Source of the DNA: an uncultured Butyricicoccus sp.
Lineage (GTDB): Bacteria; Bacillota; Clostridia; Oscillospirales; Butyricicoccaceae
Assembly (NCBI GenBank): GCA_959018045.1
Contig: CAUEJN010000051.1
Location: 1 to 8,038, forward strand
DNA: 8,038 bases
Direction: 5' to 3'
A program made the translations under genes and the position numbers. Under the pieces are notes generated by a model. The model saw only the letters and a program-made list of their open reading frames with translations. It was not told the origin of the DNA and made no database searches. This document shows, piece after piece, positions 5,101 through 8,038 of the stretch. How positions within the stretch are numbered: position 1 is the first letter of the stretch; the number at the start of each line of letters is the position of its first letter.

Positions 5101-6045
5101 TCAGAAAATACCCTCGGGCAGGCATAAATCGCCGTGCGGAACGCGATCCCAGGAGAAGAGCGGGAGGAGTTCGCGGGCAGAGATGGCTTCGGGACGGTCG
5201 ATCAGACCGGCAGCACACGCCAGTGCACCGGTCAGCTGTTCGGGCGTAAAGCGTGTGCGCAGGATGCCGAGGTCAAGGTCGGCGTCGCGCTTGGACAGCC
5301 GTCGTCCGTCCACGTCACCCAGCAGCGGCATGTGAATGAACTGCGGCGGGGTGAAGCCCAGCAGCTCGTGCAGCCAGATCTGCCGCGCGGTCGAGCCCAG
5401 CAGATCGCGTCCGCGCACGACTTCGGTGACACCCTCGAGGGCATCGTCGACCACGACGGCCAGCTGGTAGGCAAACACGCCGTCCGAGCGGCGAATAATG
5501 AAGTCACCGCACTCTGTCGGCAGGTGCTCGGTGCATGTACCCTGCAAACCATCGGTGAAGGTAATCGTGCGGTCGGGGACGGTCAGCCGTGCAGCCGGTT
5601 TTCGGGTTTTGCACTTTTGTGCGACTTCGTCCGGTGTCAAATTCCGACAGGTACCCGCGTAGATGACACGACCGTCTGACAGGTGAGGCGCGGAGGCTGC
5701 GTGCAGGGCAGCACGTGAACAAAAACAGGGATAAATCAGTCCTTTTTGCTCGAGCAGATCAAAATAGTGCTGGTAAATCTCAGTGCGCTCGCTCTGGTAG
5801 TAGGAGCCGTCCGGCCCACCCTTGGAACCGCCGGCATCCCAGTCAAGACCCAGCCAGGTGAGGTCATCTTCGATCAGGTCAGCATAGGAACGCGGGCAGC
5901 GATCGGGGTCTAAGTCCTCGATGCGCAGAACATACCCTCCATTTTGACTGCGGGCGGACAGCCAAGACAGCAGTGCGCACAGCACGTTGCCCAGATGCAT
6001 TCGACCGCTGGGCGAGGGCGCGAACCGCCCGACGGGTTGTTTCAT
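5101..6045 (-). CDS. gluQ: Glutamyl-queuosine tRNA(Asp) synthetase GluQRS
   Basis: This 314-residue class I synthetase paralogue activates glutamate without tRNA and transfers it to the queuosine at position 34 of tRNA-Asp. It resembles the catalytic half of glutamyl-tRNA synthetase and lacks the C-terminal anticodon-binding domain, which is the key distinction from GltX (about 470 residues). Motifs seen are RFAPSPSGRMHLGN at 7-20 (HIGH-type), RIEDLDPDR at 41-49, the zinc-site pattern C97-x-C99 ... Y119 ... C123 typical of GluQRS, GDFIIRRSDGVFAYQLAVVVDD at about 180-201, VVRGRDLLGSTARQ, and RRLSKRD at 248-254 (KMSKS-type). The start is ATG at 6043-6045, with AAAGGAG 7 bases upstream (6053-6059). 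A longer in-frame extension to 6147 reads through the promoter and is not used. It is the first gene of a minus-strand unit that may include the Lrp-family gene, and it diverges from nagZ. Queuosine must be made or salvaged by this host for the enzyme to act. Confidence 0.94.
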   Translation of the reverse strand: MKQPVGRFAPSPSGRMHLGNVLCALLSWLSARSQNGGYVLRIEDLDPDRCPRSYADLIEDDLTWLGLDWDAGGSKGGPDGSYYQSERTEIYQHYFDLLEQKGLIYPCFCSRAALHAASAPHLSDGRVIYAGTCRNLTPDEVAQKCKTRKPAARLTVPDRTITFTDGLQGTCTEHLPTECGDFIIRRSDGVFAYQLAVVVDDALEGVTEVVRGRDLLGSTARQIWLHELLGFTPPQFIHMPLLGDVDGRRLSKRDADLDLGILRTRFTPEQLTGALACAAGLIDRPEAISARELLPLFSWDRVPHGDLCLPEGIF

Positions 6046-6075
6046 GGTCAAGCTCCTTTGCGAAAATCTTTCATT

Positions 6076-6081
6076 ATTATA
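6076..6081 (-). promoter_or_regulatory. Extended -10 promoter element for gluQRS
   Basis: On the minus strand TGTTATAAT gives a perfect -10 (6076-6081) with the upstream TG of an extended -10. The region where a -35 box would lie (about 6099-6104) reads TACCAT, a poor match. The predicted start is near 6069, giving a leader of about 24 bases. Confidence 0.7.
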
Positions 6082-6102
6082 ACACAACATAGCCGGGTAT
6101 GG

Positions 6103-6108
6103 TATAAT
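6103..6108 (+). promoter_or_regulatory. Extended -10 promoter element for nagZ
   Basis: TGGTATAAT contains a perfect -10 (6103-6108) preceded by the TG of an extended -10. The -35 region (about 6080-6085) is a weak match and overlaps the -10 box of the divergent gluQRS promoter. The predicted start is near 6115, about 32 bases before the nagZ start codon. Confidence 0.75.
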
Positions 6109-6146
6109 AGAATGCGAAAAACAGACATAAAAAGGAGGAAAAAGCA

Positions 6147-7352
6147 ATGAAACGCAAGACTTCGCTGTTGTGTGCTTTGCTGCTTGCGGTCATCAGCATT
6201 GGCGCGTTTATGTTTCTCTTTCCGGCGGGACAATCGACCATGCCAGCAAAGCGGTCTGCGCAGGATACCGAGCAGACTCAGCTGGCCGAGCAGCCGGAAT
6301 CGACCACCGAGTTCGTGGACGACGCGGCCCCGCTGGGCACACATCCGATGGATGGCATCATAGAGAAGATGACGCGAGAGGAAAAGGTCGCGCAGATGTT
6401 TTGGGTGCGCTGTCCGGACACCGGTGCGGTCGAACTGATCGACCAGTATAACCCGGCAGGGTATGTGCTCTTTGCGCGTGATTTTGAGGACAAAACGCGC
6501 GAAGAGGTCGCCCAGACGATGCAGTCTTATCAGGATGCAGCAGACATTCCGCTGCTCATTGGAACCGACGAGGAGGGCGGTACGGTAGCACGCGCCAGCC
6601 GGTTCAAGACGCTGCGCAGCTGGCCATTTGAGTCGCCGCAGGAGGTGTACGCGCAAGGCGGAATGGAAGGAATTGAGGCAGATACCGCCGAAAAAGACCG
6701 TTTTCTGTTGGAAATGGGCATTAACGTCAATCTTGCACCGGTGGCCGACGTGAGCACCAATACGAAGGATTTCATGTATGCGCGTACATTCGGCAAAAAT
6801 GCTGCGGATACATCGGACTATGTGGGCGTGGTCGTGCGTACGATGAAACAGGACGGAATCGGCAGTGTGCTCAAGCACTTTCCGGGGTACGGGCCGAATG
6901 GTGACACGCACACGGTGCTCGTGACCGACACCCGACCGGCTTCGACCTTCCGGGAGAGCGATTTTCTGCCCTTCCAGGCAGGCATTCGGCAGGGTGCGGA
7001 CGCTGTTCTGGTCAGCCATAACATCATTGAAGCTTTTGATGCCAACCAGCCGGCCTCACTCAGTCCGACCATGCACCAGATTTTACGCGAGGAACTGGGC
7101 TTTGACGGCGTGATCGTGACCGATGATCTGTCTATGGAAGCGATCACACAGACGGCGGGCAGTGGAGACGCGGCCGTGCAGGCTGTGCAGGCGGGCAATG
7201 ATTTGCTGCTTTCGAGTGACTTTGTGACCCAGTATCAGGCTGTACTGGATGCGGTGAACGCGGGAACGATCGACGAGGGCACGATCAACAACGCGGTGCG
7301 CCGCGTACTGCAATGGAAATCCGACCTTGGATTGCTGGAGGATGACACATGA
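6147..7352 (+). CDS. nagZ: Secreted or membrane-anchored GH3 beta-N-acetylhexosaminidase (NagZ type)
   Basis: This 401-residue glycoside hydrolase family 3 enzyme is expected to remove N-acetylglucosamine from peptidoglycan fragments such as GlcNAc-anhydroMurNAc or muropeptides. A basic N-terminus (MKRKTS) and hydrophobic core at 7-25 form a signal peptide or anchor, without a lipobox cysteine, followed by a polar linker to about 65. In the TIM barrel I see MTREEKVAQMFWV (75-87), GTDEEGGTVAR (139-149), NLAPVADV (195-202) and KHFPGYGPNGDTH (243-255), which carries the family's catalytic Asp253-His255 dyad on a loop. VTDDLSM (324-330) supplies the nucleophile, Asp326. The short, single-domain form and the KHFPGYG...DTH loop point to NagZ rather than a beta-glucosidase. 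AAGGAGG at 6132-6138 lies 8 bases before ATG. The stop overlaps the next gene start (ATGA). The export signal suggests it acts on wall material outside the membrane, as Gram-positive NagZ enzymes do. Confidence 0.9.
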   Translation: MKRKTSLLCALLLAVISIGAFMFLFPAGQSTMPAKRSAQDTEQTQLAEQPESTTEFVDDAAPLGTHPMDGIIEKMTREEKVAQMFWVRCPDTGAVELIDQYNPAGYVLFARDFEDKTREEVAQTMQSYQDAADIPLLIGTDEEGGTVARASRFKTLRSWPFESPQEVYAQGGMEGIEADTAEKDRFLLEMGINVNLAPVADVSTNTKDFMYARTFGKNAADTSDYVGVVVRTMKQDGIGSVLKHFPGYGPNGDTHTVLVTDTRPASTFRESDFLPFQAGIRQGADAVLVSHNIIEAFDANQPASLSPTMHQILREELGFDGVIVTDDLSMEAITQTAGSGDAAVQAVQAGNDLLLSSDFVTQYQAVLDAVNAGTIDEGTINNAVRRVLQWKSDLGLLEDDT

Positions 7353-8038
7353 TTAGACAAGAGAGCACCGAACGGCTGCAGCAGGCGCAGGACGCAGGGT
7401 ATCAGGCGTTTCAGAAGCGGCTGATTCCGGGCAAGGAAAACATTTTGGGCGTGCGTATGCCTGTGCTGCGCAAGCTGGCACAGGAGATTGTGCGTGAGGA
7501 CTGGCGGGCATGGCTGGACGATCCCACGCCGGACACGTGGTACGAGGAAACCATGATCCGAGGCATTGTGATTGCGACCGCTCCCATGGAGCAGAGCGAG
7601 CGGTTTGCACGCACGACAGACTTTGTGCCGCGGATTGACAACTGGGCAGTGTGTGACGGCGTGTGCGCCTCATTTGATCTGACCGATCATGCAGCTTGGT
7701 GGGACTTTATTCAGCCGTATTTGCACAGTGCCGAGGAATTTCCCGCAAGATTTGGTGCAGTTATGGCGCTGGAGCTGTTTGAAGGACAGTGCGATTTACA
7801 GCGCACGCTCGAGGCGCTTGCGGGCGTTCCGGCGCAGGGATATAACGCGCGGATGGGCGTAGCTTGGGCGCTGTCCATGTGCGGCGTTCGCTTTCCTGCG
7901 CAGACGCTGGACTTTCTGGAACAGTCCAATCTGGATATCTGGACGCACCGCAAAACCCTGCAAAAAATGCTGGAATCTAGGCGGTTAACCGGGAACTTTC
8001 GTGCAGTGACGCAACAGAGCAGAAACAAACTTCCTTCT
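7349..8038 (+). CDS. AlkD-like DNA alkylation repair protein, 3' end just beyond the window
   Basis: The frame opens with ATG inside the nagZ stop (ATGA, 4-base overlap) and stays open for 230 codons to the window edge. GGAGG at 7337-7341 lies 7 bases upstream. The protein matches the all-helical HEAT-repeat-like AlkC/AlkD group of DNA glycosylases that remove bulky or positively charged alkylated bases. Visible marks are FQKRLIPGKENILGVRMPVLRKLA (21-44), WYEETMIRGIVIA (64-76) and the diagnostic IDNWAVCD at 96-103. Its Trp99 and Asp103 have the same four-residue spacing as the DNA-contacting Trp109 and Asp113 of Bacillus cereus AlkD. Later marks are FPARFGAVMALELF and KTLQKMLESRR near 202-212. 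Members are usually about 220-240 residues, so only a few codons should be missing. Many proteins of this IDNW subgroup are annotated by homology only, so repair activity is inferred. Co-translation with nagZ is likely. Confidence 0.88.
   Translation, partial: MIRQESTERLQQAQDAGYQAFQKRLIPGKENILGVRMPVLRKLAQEIVREDWRAWLDDPTPDTWYEETMIRGIVIATAPMEQSERFARTTDFVPRIDNWAVCDGVCASFDLTDHAAWWDFIQPYLHSAEEFPARFGAVMALELFEGQCDLQRTLEALAGVPAQGYNARMGVAWALSMCGVRFPAQTLDFLEQSNLDIWTHRKTLQKMLESRRLTGNFRAVTQQSRNKLPS

Noticed and set aside
5101..6045. gluQRS as a truncated or broken glutamyl-tRNA synthetase
   Set aside because: The length of 314, the zinc-site Cys-x-Cys...Tyr...Cys pattern and the intact active-site motifs fit complete GluQRS, which naturally lacks the anticodon-binding part.
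6046..6147. A 34-residue N-terminal extension of gluQRS
   Set aside because: The extension covers both divergent promoters. The family motif RFAPSPSG starts 7 residues after the ATG at 6045, which has a good ribosome binding site.
6048..7019. A 323-codon minus-strand open frame opposite nagZ
   Set aside because: Shadow of the nagZ coding sequence; its translation shows no domain, it lacks a supported start, and it runs through the divergent promoter region.
1..8038. Mobile element, prophage, CRISPR array or defence system
   Set aside because: No transposase, integrase, repeat array, nuclease or phage gene is seen; every sizeable open stretch is explained by a chromosomal gene and the intergenic gaps are about 100-160 bases at most.

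Overview
The window looks like ordinary chromosome from a moderately GC-rich Gram-positive anaerobe. A gut Clostridia member of the Oscillospirales type is my best guess. That guess rests on the strong AGGAGG-type ribosome binding sites, sigma-A-like promoters, the potB/potCD arrangement, a secreted GH3 enzyme and the codon choice; I cannot name a genus. I see no mobile elements, CRISPR arrays, tRNA or rRNA genes, or phage genes.

Layout. (1) 1-2480, plus strand: the end of a polyamine importer operon. It holds the 3' part of potB (permease) and, overlapping it by a TGATG junction, one long gene that joins the potC permease to the potD substrate-binding protein through an extra membrane segment. 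(2) 2491-2564: two separate hairpin terminators, one for each strand, closing the pot operon and the convergent gene that follows. (3) 2585-3037, minus strand: a single-domain MaoC/(R)-enoyl-CoA-hydratase-like protein with its own promoter. (4) 3136-4551, plus strand: an SPFH/band-7 membrane protein whose promoter carries a perfect 19-bp operator-like palindrome (two TGATATCAAA boxes 11 bp apart), followed by a 62-residue ribbon-helix-helix DNA-binding protein with its own promoter. This pair looks like a self-regulated membrane-scaffold module and is the most interesting part of the window. (5) 4526-6045, minus strand: gluQRS (glutamyl-queuosine tRNA-Asp synthetase) followed by an Lrp/AsnC-family regulator. 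They may form an operon, but the regulator has its own strong promoter just after the gluQRS stop. A perfect 26-bp palindrome at 4526-4551 can stop transcription from both sides. (6) 6147-8038, plus strand: a secreted or membrane-anchored GH3 beta-N-acetylhexosaminidase (NagZ type) overlapping by 4 bases an AlkD-like DNA alkylation repair gene that runs off the window end. This operon and gluQRS diverge from a compact region with two back-to-back extended -10 promoters.

Together the genes cover polyamine uptake, acyl-CoA metabolism, a membrane-scaffold module, tRNA-Asp modification, amino-acid-responsive regulation, peptidoglycan-fragment hydrolysis and DNA repair. Only potB with potCD, the SPFH gene with the ribbon-helix-helix gene, and nagZ with the alkD-like gene appear to be functionally or translationally linked. 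All assignments come from reading translated sequence and motifs by eye; no database search was possible.
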